The notes under the pieces are model-generated. The model was not told where the DNA came from. It searched no databases and was given only the letters and a program-made list of their open reading frames with translations. From the NCBI GenBank assembly GCA_922989275.2, contig OV277862.1, positions 63,129,832-63,193,831 of the forward strand: DNA of 64,000 bases. Direction: 5' to 3'. The stretch is from Gari tellinella. Its lineage: Eukaryota > Mollusca > Bivalvia > Cardiida > Psammobiidae. Shown here in pieces: positions 20,217-31,170 of this stretch (position 1 is the first letter of the stretch; every line of letters starts with the position of its first letter). The position numbers and the translations under genes were made by a program.

Positions 20217-20339
20217 AATTCGGAGCCTGGTCAGACTCCGGATTACACGGTGACTAATCTGGATCCAAACTGTTTGAAAATACAGAACGTCTTTAGCATT
20301 AACGCGTTTATTAGGAATCATAAGCTCTTCTCCGCTGTA
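20217..20339 (+). mobile_element. PalA right half
   Basis: Core remnant ATTCGGAGCCTGGTCAG ... GGATCCAAACTGTTTG, then TTAACGCGTTTATTAGG and CTCTTCTCCGCTGTA. Confidence 0.7.
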
Positions 20340-20680
20340 CTTGTATTTTATAAAGCAAAATATCTTCTAAACAATATGATATTATCTATAGATAATATAA
20401 TGGTCGACACCAAATAATTGATGACATAGAAAGATGAAAAGTATACAAACTTAGATAAACCCTCTATAATATAAAGTATTGTTTATGCGAAGAACTTCTA
20501 AAATTTGAAGTTTGAACATCTAAAGTTTACTACTGAAAAATTAGGTATACAAAGAAATATGACTTTATTTTTGTACGTAAACATCAATATTGTTTATCGA
20601 AGTATTGGCGTACAAACAGCCAAACACATACTTTTCTTCTTTATCTTTTCGAGAGTTGTTTCGAATATAGAGCTATGTTC
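20340..20680. other. Unassigned sequence
   Basis: AT-rich. A 70-codon ORF (20505-20717) has no family resemblance and runs into a MITE. Confidence 0.35.
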
Positions 20681-20890
20681 TACAGCTGGGAAGACCTTAT
20701 CCTTCCAGAAAACATGATTATGCTAAAACAAACATTTCCATGCGAACATTTTGGAGTCAGATCAGACGCCGGCGTCTGATCAGGCTCCAATTTGTTTGTT
20801 ATCCATGCAGATTAAATTTACTATTTTGATCCTGTTTTCAACCAAAAGTTATCTCTTCCTTGTTCTCTTTTGATTGCTGTTTTTCCATAA
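20681..20890 (-). mobile_element. PalA MITE, short core
   Basis: TACAGCTGGGAAGACC start, core ACATTTTGGAGTCAGATCAG / GGCTCCAATTTGTTTG with a GCCGGC centre. Right end lost. Confidence 0.65.
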
Positions 20891-20911
20891 TTATTAGTAT
20901 CTCATAATTAT

Positions 20912-21094
20912 GTAAACCCTTTCACTACCATGGCGTCATCAGCTTTAAACAATTGTCGTCTGCTTTTATTGATCAAAGTTGAAGTTTAGATATTTTGACT
21001 TAAGAAATATAAAACTGAGTGTAGCGGTCTGATCAGGATACAAACTGTTTGCAAATAACCATTTTACCTCGGTATAAGGCAGTGATGGTGCTTA
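20912..21094 (+). mobile_element. PalF MITE, left core arm deleted
   Basis: AAACCCTTTCACTACCATGG start, AACAATTGTCGTCTGC, TTTTGACTTAAGAAATAT, then GTCTGATCAGGATACAAACT and AAGGCAGTGATGG. Confidence 0.75.
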
Positions 21095-21349
21095 GATCGA
21101 AGCTTATACTTTTTATCCACACTGTATATCTATAAACGACCTTATATAGTGGACTTGTGTCTTTTGTCATTATTTTCCATTTCAGGCAATAGAAATTTAT
21201 TGTCTGCTTGTGATCATTATTAAATTACTGGCGTCTGAAAATTACTTAGATTAGAGCCAGATGTCGAATAATTGTGTTTGTCGTTTGAAGATGTACCATT
21301 CGGGTTTACCATATGAACGTCAACTTTAATATCTAATTCATAATTTCTT

Positions 21350-21660
21350 TTAGCATTAACCCCTGCACTGCAACATTAACATTTTCAAACAGTTTACATC
21401 ATGATCAGAAGACGCGGGATGTGGTTCTTGAACAGAATATACACTTTTTGACACTCTTACCAATGTTTCTTACGTTATAAATTAATATTGTGTATGAAAG
21501 GGTTGTAATTTGATACTCATTCTTATCTATCTTTAACTCATTAACGATACCCCTGAAACTTCCAATGGGCCATTCCAGTTTACAATAAAGGCGGGTCCAT
21601 TTTAGACTATCAAGTGTTTTTTTATTTAAATAATATATTGTCAGGACGGGCCGGAGAGTG
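21350..21660 (+). repeat. PalF and PalE fragments
   Basis: 21360-21440 holds a broken core I (TTTTCAAACAGTTTAC). 21537-21660 is a left part of PalE (TTAACTCATTAACGATACC, GAAACTTCCAATGGGCC, GTCCATTTTAGACTAT) that stops before its core. Confidence 0.55.
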
Positions 21661-22381
21661 GATGTACTGAGAATCAAATACATAAATAAACATTTCAACA
21701 TTTTATTACCTTGACTTCTAAAGGCAGATTATGAAACAAGTTCTAACAAAATAGGCAAATCACTCTGCCGTATTCAACTGATTTGGGTAGTGGGCTGTAC
21801 AAGAGTAGTTTACTGTATGCATATGAGTTAAAACTGATAAAGGTGTAAATGTTTACAAATAAATGCTGACGAAAAATCTAGGTAGACGACATTATGCCAT
21901 AATGACATTGGACGTGCTAATATCGTTTGATTTAATATTGTATGAAATATATAAAATCTATATCTATAATTAATATTGTTACTGAATATATACTGTATTA
22001 TCTAAGGTTTGAATCCTGGTCTCGACGTCTGACCAGGATTCAAACGGTTCGCAACATAATTGTAAAGATCTATGGAAAATGGAAGAATTAATTACATTAA
22101 ATATCATACGTAAAAACAGCACTGTAATAGACGGAATATAACCTTGAACTTGTTTTTTTGTTATGTTAGCGTCTCCTGGCAATCTTTGAAAAAACTTTCT
22201 CTTTATGGATTTATTCATGGAGTTATCTACATCAATTCACAGGATTATTTCTTGTGGTAATGGTGATTATATTGTTGTCTGTTATTTGTCCGTGTTTTAT
22301 TTTGGTTACAGCAATCTTACTGTTGTCTACCTTCAGCAATTTCCCAAATGTTTTCTACACTTGCTTCAACAGTTAGACTTG
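21661..22381. other. Unassigned sequence with a small palindrome
   Basis: Only 22003-22052 is notable: GGTTTGAATCCTGGTC against GACCAGGATTCAAACGG, a short core I relic. Confidence 0.45.
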
Positions 22382-22880
22382 TACGACGGAGAACATATTA
22401 TTTCCCAATAAACGTGTTTATATTTAGGCAATTATTTAGATGGTAACCAGTTGGGATACAGATCAGGTGCCTGTAACAATGTGTCTTTATTGCCCCCAAA
22501 CTGTTTGTCACTAATATAAAAATAAATCGAAAGAAATTAAAAAAAACATTTGCATTTTTCTACATTTACTTGCATTGCTTTAGCCTTTGGTTTGCGTTTA
22601 ACCCTTTACCCAATAACCTATTTATAACATTAATGGCAGGTGATAAATTAAAGCAGGTTGAAAGTAAAGCAGAATGTGCCTTAAGGCACATTCTGCTTTA
22701 CTTTCAGCCTGCTTTAAACTACCATCTGCTATGCTATATATAAAAATTTGTTATGGCAATTGTTCACGAGGTTATAAACTGGAACTATTTTCTTCAGCGG
22801 AGGAATAAATTAAATACGCTAAAAGTCGCTTCTATGAGGGAAAGGGTTAAACGGGAAAGAATAATAACATCTTCATTGTA
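22382..22880 (-). mobile_element. PalA MITE split by PalD
   Basis: TACGACGGAGAACATATTAT start, decayed core (ACCAGTTGGGATACAG ... CCCCAAACTGTTTGTC), then TTTGGTTTGCGTTTAA, where PalD is inserted. It resumes AACGGGAAAGAATAATAAC and ends CTTCATTGTA. Removing PalD leaves a normal ~250-bp PalA. Confidence 0.9.
22598..22850 (+). mobile_element. PalD MITE with intact TTAA duplication
   Basis: TTAA at 22598-22601 and 22847-22850. Ends CCCTTTACCC and GGGAAAGGG, perfect core II around GTGCCTTAAGGCAC (about 22648-22719), then TTCTTCAGCGGAGGAATAAA. The TTAA target and CCC ends fit piggyBac-type mobilisation. Confidence 0.94.
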
Positions 22881-22984
22881 TTCCGCTACCAAATTGATAG
22901 ATTAGTTTGCTGTCATTGTCCAGGTTGTAACTTATCACAGGAAAAATATTATACTGAAGGGTTATATAGGAACTTCCAGCATCG

Positions 22985-23176
22985 CATGTAAACCATTCAG
23001 TGTTATGTCAACAACATCAACATATGCAAACAGTTTGAATCCAGTTCAGACGCCGCATAATGCGGCGTTTGATCAGGAACCAAACTGCTTGGCACTCATA
23101 TAAATGAGTTTATATGTTCAACAATATTCGTCAGTCATTGTATTATTAAAGTGCCATAATGGCAGTGCAAGGGTTG
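22985..23176 (-). mobile_element. PalF-like MITE
   Basis: Core I at about 23027-23092 (GCCGCATAATGCGGCG centre) and a right end CAGTGCAAGGGTTGA. Left end approximate. Confidence 0.6.
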
Positions 23177-23423
23177 ATTAAATATGTTTTGCCTGTTGTT
23201 AGCAGACACGTGTTTAATGAAATTGCCATAACTTTTTATACGGTATTTACTTACAGATTTGACTATATTTCACTAAACTTAAAAAGAGAAAAAATAGATA
23301 TAAGTCGACACGTACATTAAGGATTTTGTTTAAATTTATATTACCAATCAGAAAAAGCAAGTGGTATAACTTTTCTTGCGATGAAAATGAAATATGTAAA
23401 CTGATACATCCTAACATGAATGT

Positions 23424-23520
23424 ATTTCTTAAGCCCTTTACTGCCATGACGTCATCAATTCTACACAATTGTCGTCTGATTTTATTTCTCAAATTTATAT
23501 TTGAGGTAGTTTGAAGCAGT
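23424..23520 (+). repeat. PalF left half
   Basis: TTAAGCCCTTTACTGCC, ATGACGTCATCAATTC, CAATTGTCGTCTGATTTT. It stops before the core. Confidence 0.65.
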
Positions 23521-23618
23521 GAAAACTTGACCTCGCTGGAGAGGAACATAAACATCTTTAAAATACCGGTATAACCCATTTTGATATTTATACCCTCAAA
23601 ACAGTCACTTCATCTGCT

Positions 23619-23867
23619 TTAACTCACTTACCCGTGAACTTTTTAATGGACAATTCCAATTTCAAAATAACTCTAGTCTAGTTTTTAACTATTTAGGGTT
23701 GATTTTAACAATTATTTCAAAATGACAAACAGTGTAGACCATGATCAGAGGGCTCCTCAAGGAGCCATCTGATCAGGGTCTACACTGTATGGGACAAGTG
23801 TAATCCTCACAGGTACACTGTTTGTAAATGCCGAGTATACTTGTCGCTAGGGTTGAATGTGTTGAAC
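23619..23867 (+). mobile_element. PalE MITE, well preserved
   Basis: TTAACTCACTTACCC start, AATGGACAATTCC, TAGGGTTGATTTTAAC, core (ACAAACAGTGTAGACC ... GGGTCTACACTGTAT) with GGCTCCTCAAGGAGCC centre, then GGGACAAGTGTAATCC, ACAGGTACACTGTTTG and GTCGCTAGGGTTGAATG, ending TTGA. It is the best reference for reading the satellite region at 31.6 kb. Confidence 0.9.
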
Positions 23868-24025
23868 AATTACTGCCTGCTTTTATTTAGATATTGATCA
23901 TTGTATTATCGTTATGAATGCCAAACAGCTTGTATTCCGTCAAGACGTCGCATTATACGGATCAGGACCCGATCTGTTTGCAAATAACCTTTTTTCTCGG
24001 GGTTAGGTTGTAAATGGGTCAGTTG
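23868..24025 (+). repeat. PalF right part
   Basis: Broken core I (CCAAACAGCTTGTATTCC ... GATCTGTTTGC) and TTTTCTCGGGGTTAGG. Confidence 0.5.
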
Positions 24026-24699
24026 AGAGCAAGCGTATTGAGACATGGTGAGGACAATAATATATACTACATGTAGTATATAGCAGTAATTGTAAAAGCC
24101 GTCGGCGCAAGATAGAATATATGAGCAAATAGCAAATGGACTTACATGCCTAAGTTTACATATTTAATTCGTGTCCGCCTTCGAATGATTACTGTACAGT
24201 CGAACCTTGATACATGTATTTCGATATCGCTCATTTTGGACTAACATGTATTTCTACAGTTGAATTTCTTTTTTGTTGAATTTATTTATGTCGAACATGT
24301 ACATAGTTTAAAGTTAAAATGTGACGTAGCTACGTTTTAACATTGAAACAAGGAAATAATAATAAGAGAAAAGTATGTTCAACTTGAGAAATTTCGCGAT
24401 ATGGAAGATCGACTATATATTGTAACACATATATTTGTCTATCTTAAGTCATTATATTGCTATTTTATTTCTAAGAATCTATAAAACAAGTCAGTTTTGT
24501 CTGCTGTCCCTGCATAAATCAGTACAGCCACACTTTGGTTCAGCAATCATAGAAGTTGGGTGGAGGTGTAACAAGCTTTTAAACACGTGACGTTTTGGTT
24601 TAACATAATTAAAATGTCAATGTCATTATTACGTAGTAACGCGTCTAACACAGTCGCTGCAATGCTATGGGTGTTTGACGAAAAACATTAAGTAACATA
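24026..24699. other. Unassigned sequence with a pogo-like end
   Basis: At 24194-24260 the motif ACAGTCGAACCTTGATAC with TTTCGATATCGC resembles a single pogo-type terminal repeat. No partner end or transposase is recognised. The rest is featureless. Confidence 0.35.
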
Positions 24700-24763
24700 A
24701 AGTTTGGATCCCGGCAAGACGCTCTGTAACGCGGCGTCTGATCAGGACCCTAACTGTTTACAA
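24700..24763. repeat. Core I palindrome, solitary
   Basis: AAAGTTTGGATCCCGGCAAG against GATCAGGACCCTAACTGTTT with TGTAACGCGGCG in the centre. Confidence 0.6.
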
Positions 24764-25007
24764 ATGTAAGCGATGTCGATCTTAGAAGTAAAATGTTTAA
24801 AGCCTAGCGTGCACCAAAGTCCTAATAGTACATGTACATGTCGCTATGGTCTCTCAAAATCGTTTGATAGATGCAACGTTTACAATTTACGCTCAAACCT
24901 TTCATGGCCAAATGTTAGCGTCAAATTGACTTGATATCGTGTGCTAAAACTTGAAGTCTGCAGTTTTATACAGGATTCAAACTTTTGAAGTTTTCACTTA
25001 CTGCGCA

Positions 25008-25130
25008 GTCTGATTATTTTCAGCATGCTTTAAGAAACACTCCGCTAGGATATGGAATATATTTATATGGTGCATATTCATGACTTAACAAATTGGAACC
25101 ATTTTCTTCAGGGGGTTATTAAATTAGAGG
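25008..25130 (+). repeat. PalD right half
   Basis: TTTTCAGCATGCTTTAAG, GCATATTCATGACTTAAC, TTTCTTCAGGGGGTTATT. Left half missing. Confidence 0.6.
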
Positions 25131-25321
25131 CCTAATTAAAATACATATTCCTTTTTATATAGTGACGCATTAAAGACAAGCAGATTGTTGATATAACACG
25201 AGGACATTAGAGACAATTCTCAAAAGAAATACGTGAATTACTTTTATAATAGCAAGATATCTGCGCCTGCAAGTCTAAACTCTTCCACGCTATGGGCCGA
25301 ATTCGTGATTACTTCTACATG

Positions 25322-25387
25322 TACAAACAGTTTGGGTCTAGATGAGACGCCGAGTAACTCAGCGTCTCAGCTTGACCCTAACTGTTC
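25322..25387. repeat. Core I palindrome, solitary (GATGAG subtype)
   Basis: CAAACAGTTTGGGTCTAG ATGAGACGCC GAGTAACTC with the matching arm GGCGTCTCAGC, TTGACCCTAACTG. Flanking element ends are not found. Confidence 0.65.
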
Positions 25388-25488
25388 GAAATTCTGATGA
25401 TATTGCATAAAAGAAAAATGTACGAACTGATTCACTTTGAAAATTGTTGCAGCCAACCAACAGGTGCAGTATTTTCTATTACGTTCGC

Positions 25489-25713
25489 TTAACCCTTTCA
25501 TGATCACATTTATCGTGAGGATTCACCGTCATATTGTCGTCTGCTTCAATATTGTTGTCTGAAATATCGTTTCAAAAGTAGATTTGAGGCATTATAACTG
25601 ACGTAATTTCAAAACAATTGGCAAACAGTTTTGATCCTGAAACGCGGCGTCTGATCAGGATCAAAATTGTTTGCAAATGCACATTATGACGTCATTTAGA
25701 GTGAAAGGATTAA
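25489..25713 (+). mobile_element. PalF MITE (CATGATC subtype)
   Basis: TTAA at both ends. Starts TTAACCCTTTCATGATCAC, ends TTAGAGTGAAAGGATTAA. The core is shortened on its left arm (TTTTGATCCTGAAACGCG). Confidence 0.85.
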
Positions 25714-26027
25714 TACAGGCATGTACGTGGGATGTTTTACGATTCCAATTTCATTTGAAAACAAAGTTATTGAATGTCTAATGTCATTTATAAGCAACGT
25801 AAGGTAAAATTAGTTTTCTTGACAATTAATTGATCAATTATGGTTTATTCATTGCAATCTGTTTTAAATCAGTTTTGTCTGTATAAATATCACATCAGAA
25901 ATACCGCCCACCTTTTACAATATCGAACCAAGTTTAGTAAGCTAACGCTTTCTGAATATTCTTTATTTGACAATTTTTATAATGCATCAAGGCAAAAAAG
26001 AAAAAAACGCGGACTTTAAAATATATA
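25714..26027. other. Unassigned sequence
   Basis: Nothing recognised. Confidence 0.35.
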
Positions 26028-26262
26028 TTAATCCTTTCACTCTCAATGACAACTAACAGCGCCTTTGCAAACAGTTTGGATCCTGATCAGACGCAGCGTA
26101 ATCAGGATCAAAACTGTTTGACACTCGTATCAATATATATTTAAGTCATACTACATTGAATCTTACTTTGAAACAATCTTGCATACAACAATATTGAAAC
26201 AGACGACAATGAAACTGCGAAGGGGTTAAAATCTCACGCAAATTTGGTAGTGAAAGGGTTAA
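26028..26262 (-). mobile_element. PalF MITE, inverted
   Basis: TTAATCCTTTCACTCTC to GTGAAAGGGTTAA. The core lacks its GCCGCG centre (TGATCAGACGCAGCGTAATC). TTAA flanks both ends. Confidence 0.85.
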
Positions 26263-26501
26263 CTTAATGCTGAGCGAAAGATGCGAATCAAAACGTTTTT
26301 TGGTCTGTCTTTTATACTCACAACACATTTTCATATTACAAAAGGGGTCACACAAACATTCAAACACACACAAACTGACAAATGCAGACGCATTTGGTAC
26401 TTATTGGCAATTGCGGCTTTAAATACAAAAATAAATGTTATGGAATAACTTACAGTACAACGCATTGAAACCGAACACTCTAAATACGTTACATTTGTCG
26501 T

Positions 26502-26747
26502 TCAACCCTTTAAATACAACGTTTTACGCTTTTAATGTATTCATCAACTTAAGAAAGTAATTCCATTTAATACAGTGATTAATATAATTCATTAAGAAAT
26601 ATTTTCTTTTTCCAAGCAGATTATAGCTTAAAGCAGGCTGAAAGTAAAGCAGAATGTGCCTCAAGGCACATTCTGCTTTACTTTCATCCTGCTTAAAGCG
26701 GTAACGTAGCTTCAAAACAAGAAACAGGCTATGGGGTAATGGGTTAA
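26502..26747 (-). mobile_element. PalD MITE
   Basis: Starts TCAACCCTTTAAATAC and ends GGGGTAATGGGTTAA. Perfect core II at about 26629-26698 around GTGCCTCAAGGCAC. Confidence 0.88.
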
Positions 26748-26751
26748 CCTT

Positions 26752-26994
26752 TTGAACCCTAGTCCCGCATATAGACGTGCTTTTTAAACAGTGTACATGT
26801 GAATATTACACATGTCCTATACAAACAGTGAAGACCCATATCAGAGGGCTCCAAAAGGAGCCTTCTGATCAGGGTCTTCACTGTTTGTCACAATGCCAAA
26901 CATTGACAAAAACAACCCTTTAAAGTATGAAATGGACTAGACTTAGATGGAAACTGGAATTGTCCATTTAAACTTTCAGGGAGGAAAGAGTTAA
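26752..26994 (-). mobile_element. PalE MITE, inverted
   Basis: TTGAACCCTAGTCCCGC, ACAGTGTACATGTGAATAT, TGTCCTATACAAACAGTG, core with GGCTCCAAAAGGAGCC, then TGGACTAGACTTAGATGG and AGGGAGGAAAGAGTTAA. It lies five bases after the PalD. Confidence 0.85.
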
Positions 26995-27029
26995 AGGATA
27001 ATGACAGCACCTAGAGACCCATATATGTG

Positions 27030-27235
27030 TCAGACAGTAGACTAGTGATGAGTACACGTTGCAAATAGTGCAGACTCAAATCAAAGGACTCCTATAAGAG
27101 CACTCTGGTCAGGATTTGTACTGTTTATCATTATGTAATATATTTTAAGATCAACCATAAAAAGTACAAATTGGGCTTTATTTAATTGAAAACTGGAATT
27201 GTCTATTTGATGTGTCATGGAAGAATGCGTTAATG
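27030..27235 (-). mobile_element. PalE MITE, left end decayed
   Basis: GACTAGTGATGAGTACACG, GCAAATAGTGCAGACTC, centre ACTCCTATAAGAG, then TTGAAAACTGGAATTGTC and AGAATGCGTTAA. Confidence 0.7.
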
Positions 27236-27283
27236 CTGGAATAAACTATACTGCTATCTATATTACGCTTGTCTTGTCCAACA

Positions 27284-27540
27284 TTAATCTATGCCATATC
27301 CTATTATTAGTATTAAAGACAAATTACACTTAAAGCATGTTGAAAGTAAATCTGAATACGCCTTAAGGGGCATTCTGCTTTACTTGTTGCCTGCTTTAAG
27401 CTATTATTTGCTAGAATATAGAAAAACAATTTTTGGTACATATTCATTACTACATGTATATAAAGGTTAACACATATCTACAGTGGTTCAAAAACAATAA
27501 TTGCAGCGTAAAAAAGCGTATTTATGGTGTAATGGGTTAA
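27284..27540 (+). mobile_element. PalD MITE, diverged subtype
   Basis: TTAA at both ends. Core II (GTTGAAAGTAAATCTG ... GCATTCTGCTTTACTTG), GTACATATTCATTACTAC, GCGTAAAAAAGCG, end GTGTAATGGGTTAA. Confidence 0.75.
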
Positions 27541-28297
27541 GTTTCCTTAGAGATGCTCCCCACTGGATGACAGTTGAGCGCAGGCTTAACATTCAGGAAT
27601 AAGCAAAACCAAATAGCTCTTTGACATTGAAAATAGTGCAGATCCAGACAGATTGAGTGATCAAAATAGTATAACTCTTTTTATGCATATACTATAGTAG
27701 ACACACTGATGTTTACTAAGACAAGTGGCAAATATAGTTGATTGATTGATAGTATTAACCCTTTCTTCTATAAATTATTTTCAGTGTTTCAGAACCAGAT
27801 GGTTGCTTAACAAATGTTGAAATCAAAGCAGAAAACTCCTTCACAACGAATAACTGTAACATTTGATATGCAGTATCTAAATATTATTTGCTTACAATTC
27901 TAATTTTAGGAAACGTATATTCTGACGATATTTTTCTGCAGGCAATATTGTATTTTACTGACTTTGAAAGAGTTTAGAGTAAAGTATTATGCCAATGATG
28001 TGATTCTATTTAGCCTTTCTGAACTAAGCAGCCAAAGGCAACACAAGACATTGTTTCACGTACAAAAGGTTCAAATTAAATATATCTCAAAAGCATCCAA
28101 TTGCCGTGATACTGTATGCGCCATTAATTCAATTGAGGTTTTCTTTGGAGACATGTTTAATTGGGAAACTTTTACAATTGCTTTAGGAATTTACGTATTA
28201 GATAAACAGTCTAACTTATTTAAGTGCGCTCTCTGCTTGTGTTGTCCCGCATTAAGAAGTTGCCAGCTTTGAATGCTTAGCGAAACCGTGATTACCT
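27541..28297. other. Unassigned sequence with PalD left fragment
   Basis: 27756-27860 resembles a left half of PalD (TTAACCCTTTCTTCTAT, GATGGTTGCTTAAC). A 102-codon frame at 27964-28272 begins with a run (YYANDVILF) that faintly recalls an RT YADD box, but the rest shows no such similarity, so I make no gene call. Confidence 0.4.
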
Positions 28298-28366
28298 TTG
28301 TAAACAGTTTGGGATCCTGGTGAAACGCCGGGTAAAGTGCTAGGATCTAAATTGGTTGACACCCTG
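28298..28366. repeat. Core I relic
   Basis: TAAACAGTTTGGGATCCTGG ... GGATCTAAATTGGTTGACAC with most of the centre lost. Confidence 0.5.
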
Positions 28367-28456
28367 TAGGTCCTGTTTTGAAAATAATCGATCAAAACTC
28401 TTTTTTAAGAATAGCAGTGTTACATACGATAGTATTACCTATACGTGTGTAAAGAT

Positions 28457-28919
28457 TTAACCTATTACCCAATAAATACGCCTTTTATGCCTTAATTTAT
28501 TTCGATACTGTAGAAAATATTTTCAATTTATACAGCTATTGGTACCTATCGAAATATTGTTTTCCAAATTCTAGCAGATGAAAACTTATAGCAGGCTGAA
28601 AGTGAAGCAGAATGCGCCGTGACACATTATCCCCTGAAACTTTTAAAGGACGATTTGTAATAAAGGCTGGTCCATTTTAAACTATTTAGGGTTGTTCTTG
28701 GTAATAAATTGCAAGATTACAAACAGTGAAGTCTTTTGTCAGAGACTTCATTGTTTGCATAGAACAAGTATACTCTTCACAGGTAAACTTTTGATAAGGG
28801 ACGCATATATGCGTCACTAGGGCTCAATGAGTTAAGGCGCATTCTGCTTTACTTTCAACCTACTTTAAATGGATACCTGTATTCACAACTAGAAAAAGGC
28901 TATGGGGTACTGGGTTTAA
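28457..28919 (-). mobile_element. PalD MITE split by PalE in its core
   Basis: TTAACCTATTACCC start, GCAGGCTGAAAGTGAAGCAG, AATGCGCC, then the insertion. It resumes AAGGCGCATTCTGCTTTACT and ends GGGGTACTGGGTTTAA. The breakpoint is the exact centre of the core II palindrome, where other copies read GCGCCTTAAGGCGC. Confidence 0.88.
28619..28835 (+). mobile_element. PalE MITE nested in PalD
   Basis: CATTATCCCCTGAAACTTTT, TTTAGGGTTGTTCTTGG, a shortened core (AACAGTGAAGTC ... GACTTCATTGTTTGC), GTCACTAGGGCTCAATGAG then TTAA. The right target copy is TTAA; the left reads GTGA, so it has mutated. Confidence 0.82.
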
Positions 28920-29052
28920 GACTACCATGCATCTTCACTCAGTGGTCGTTTATAATAAGTCTGTTCATCAACTACATCCTGTACAATCGAAATTTGTGTG
29001 ACAATATTAGTCACGGAAGCAAAATCATTGGAAGAAACAACTGGCAACTTGT

Positions 29053-29287
29053 TACAGTGGAGAATACGTGATTCTTTCCCAATACACGGATTTATCCTAA
29101 AATCCTGATGAAAATTGCACAAAGTGTGGAGCCGGGTAACCTGTTATCTGATCAGGTTCCAAACTTTTGTCACTCGGATTACAGTAAATCGTCCATATTG
29201 TCAAGAACCTGTTTTTGCCTAAATTAAATTGGCTTGCATTTGCGTTAACACTTTTTAAACGGGAAAGGATAGCGTCTTTTTCACTGT
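29053..29287 (-). mobile_element. PalA MITE, degenerate core
   Basis: TACAGTGGAGAATACG to GCGTCTTTTTCACTGTA; core reduced (AAAGTGTGGAGCC ... GGTTCCAAACTTTTG). Confidence 0.8.
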
Positions 29288-29297
29288 ATCAATGTTT

Positions 29298-29730
29298 CTT
29301 AACCCTTTCGGTTCCAAAACAATCGTGAGGTTTTTACCCCTTCAGCGCTTTAATGTCATCTGCATCAATATTCTTGTTTGCAAGATCGTTTCAAAGTAAG
29401 ATGTAGTATGACTCCTATAGGAGCTTTCTGTTTCACTTTCACCTTGCTTTAAGCTGTCACCTTTCTATTATACAATCAATTAACCTTCGTATTAGTGGTC
29501 GTAATAGCGAGGTTTTACTGCAGTTGTTATGGTAGTTGTTATATACACTATTTGCTACTTCATAAGAAATGTTCTGCTTTATGGAAAAACAATGTAGTAT
29601 CTCTACATCACCCTTGTATAATTATAATGAACTATCCAAAAAGAATACAGGGAGAGTTCACTGCAATATCCAGGCATAAACATATGGGTCATACATGTAG
29701 CAGACGAAACTACGGCGTCGAAAGGGTTAT
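29298..29730 (+). mobile_element. PalF remnant containing a PalC right half
   Basis: TTAACCCTTTCGGTTCC start and GTCGAAAGGGTTAT end look like PalF ends. The middle from 29414 to 29522 is a PalC right half (CTCCTATAGGAGCTTTCTG ... AGCGAGGTTTTACTG). 29595-29685 is similar to 57985-58075. Confidence 0.5.
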
Positions 29731-30191
29731 TACAGGAATTGAAATTCGGTGTTGAAAGTGTAAACTCATTGTTATCTGTGGATGTAACAAATACAATCTA
29801 CTTTGAAAAGGAAGACATGTGACACAATTAGAATTTTATCTGGAAGATCAACCGCGATACAAACCCTGAATTTGTTAACTCCTTTGTCTGCTAGTCACTG
29901 ATTTACTAGAATTTTCAAACATTTTGGGTCCAGATCGACACCGGGTTTCAAGATCAAGATTTTTTGACAATCGTTTTAAGCGTCTTATGTGAAAATGTCT
30001 TTGACATTATTAAAACAAAATGCAGATAACAACTGTGAAGCAGACGATAGTGCTGAAAATGAAGGTTTAAAACAATGAGGCAGATATTTGAAGAGCAAAG
30101 TAGAAGTGAGAAGTTGTTCAAACCTTGATGTGAAGTCGAATAGTGTTTTAGAACACAAACTAGACGAACTAATTTCTGCAACGTTTGGTCA
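29731..30191. other. Unassigned sequence with a core I relic
   Basis: 29918-29972 shows CAAACATTTTGGGTCCAG and ACCGGGTTTC. Otherwise nothing. Confidence 0.4.
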
Positions 30192-30512
30192 TACAGTGGA
30201 CAAGAGGTTATTCTTTCCCAATGAACGCGTTTACGGGTGAACTAGTAATTCAAGTGCAAACGGTTTTGATCCAGATCAGATGCCGGGTAACCCGGCGTCT
30301 GATCAGGCTCAAAACTGTTTGCAACTCGCATTAAAATAAAAAGTCAGAATTGTCAGCAAGTTGTCATTTTCTACATTTGCGTTTGCGTTTAACGGAAAAG
30401 AATCAGAATCAGGAACAGAATTTTGTTATTGACTTAAAATTTACAGTTTCTTGACATTCCATAGTAATTTAACAATACGTATAAGGAAGAGAATAACGTC
30501 TTCTACGCTGTA
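30192..30512 (-). mobile_element. PalA MITE with internal extension
   Basis: TACAGTGGACAAGAGG to ACGTCTTCTACGCTGTA, 321 bp. Perfect core I at about 30258-30322 with GCCGGGTAACCCGGC. About 75 extra bases with repeated AGAATCAG lie before the right end. Confidence 0.82.
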
Positions 30513-31170
30513 TTAAACCTTACTGACTTATCGTCTTCTTTATAATTATCGTCTGCAATTTACTATAGAATGCCATTACATACTAGTGATGATACTACGA
30601 ACACCGAGGTACCATACGAGTCTACCAGTTTCAAACAATTCAAATCCAGAATATAGTTCGAGCAGCTAGGGGTCTGAGCTGGATCAAAACTATTAGCAAA
30701 TGTAAATTCCTAATAGAGCGACAGAATAAGGTCAAGCCGTATTTGGTATCTAGGGTTTATTTTTAGATTATTTACACAGACGCCTTAAGCGAGAAAATTA
30801 TAACCCCTTTTTCTGCTGAAATATCATCAAATACTAAACAATAATACACAAGTAGTTGTAGATTTTGGATAAACACTTAATTACCTAGGATTTGACAATG
30901 ATCATGATTTCAAACGCAAGTCGGGCGCAATAATATGTTAACGACAATTGGAAGCAAGCACTGCCTTTGCAGTATAAATGTTTGTACATTGTAGTATTCT
31001 TCTTTTAAAAACGGTAAATTGTTTTTTATGCTATTTTTAGATAAATTATGTACGGTCGTAAACAACTTGTGTATTTTTGGACATTTGGTTGGTAAATATA
31101 TACGATTTAACCTCGATAACTGGAAATCATTTAAAGAGAATTTGTCCGCATTTCTTCAGTTGAAATTGAA
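30513..31170. other. Mostly unassigned sequence
   Basis: 30545-30710 is a weak PalF relic (GTTTCAAACAATTCAAATCC ... GGATCAAAACTATTAGC). 30720-31170 shows nothing. Confidence 0.4.

Noticed and set aside
27964..28272. 102-codon ORF with an RT-like YYANDVILF run
   Set aside because: Only nine residues resemble the YADD region; neighbouring RT motifs are absent and composition looks random.
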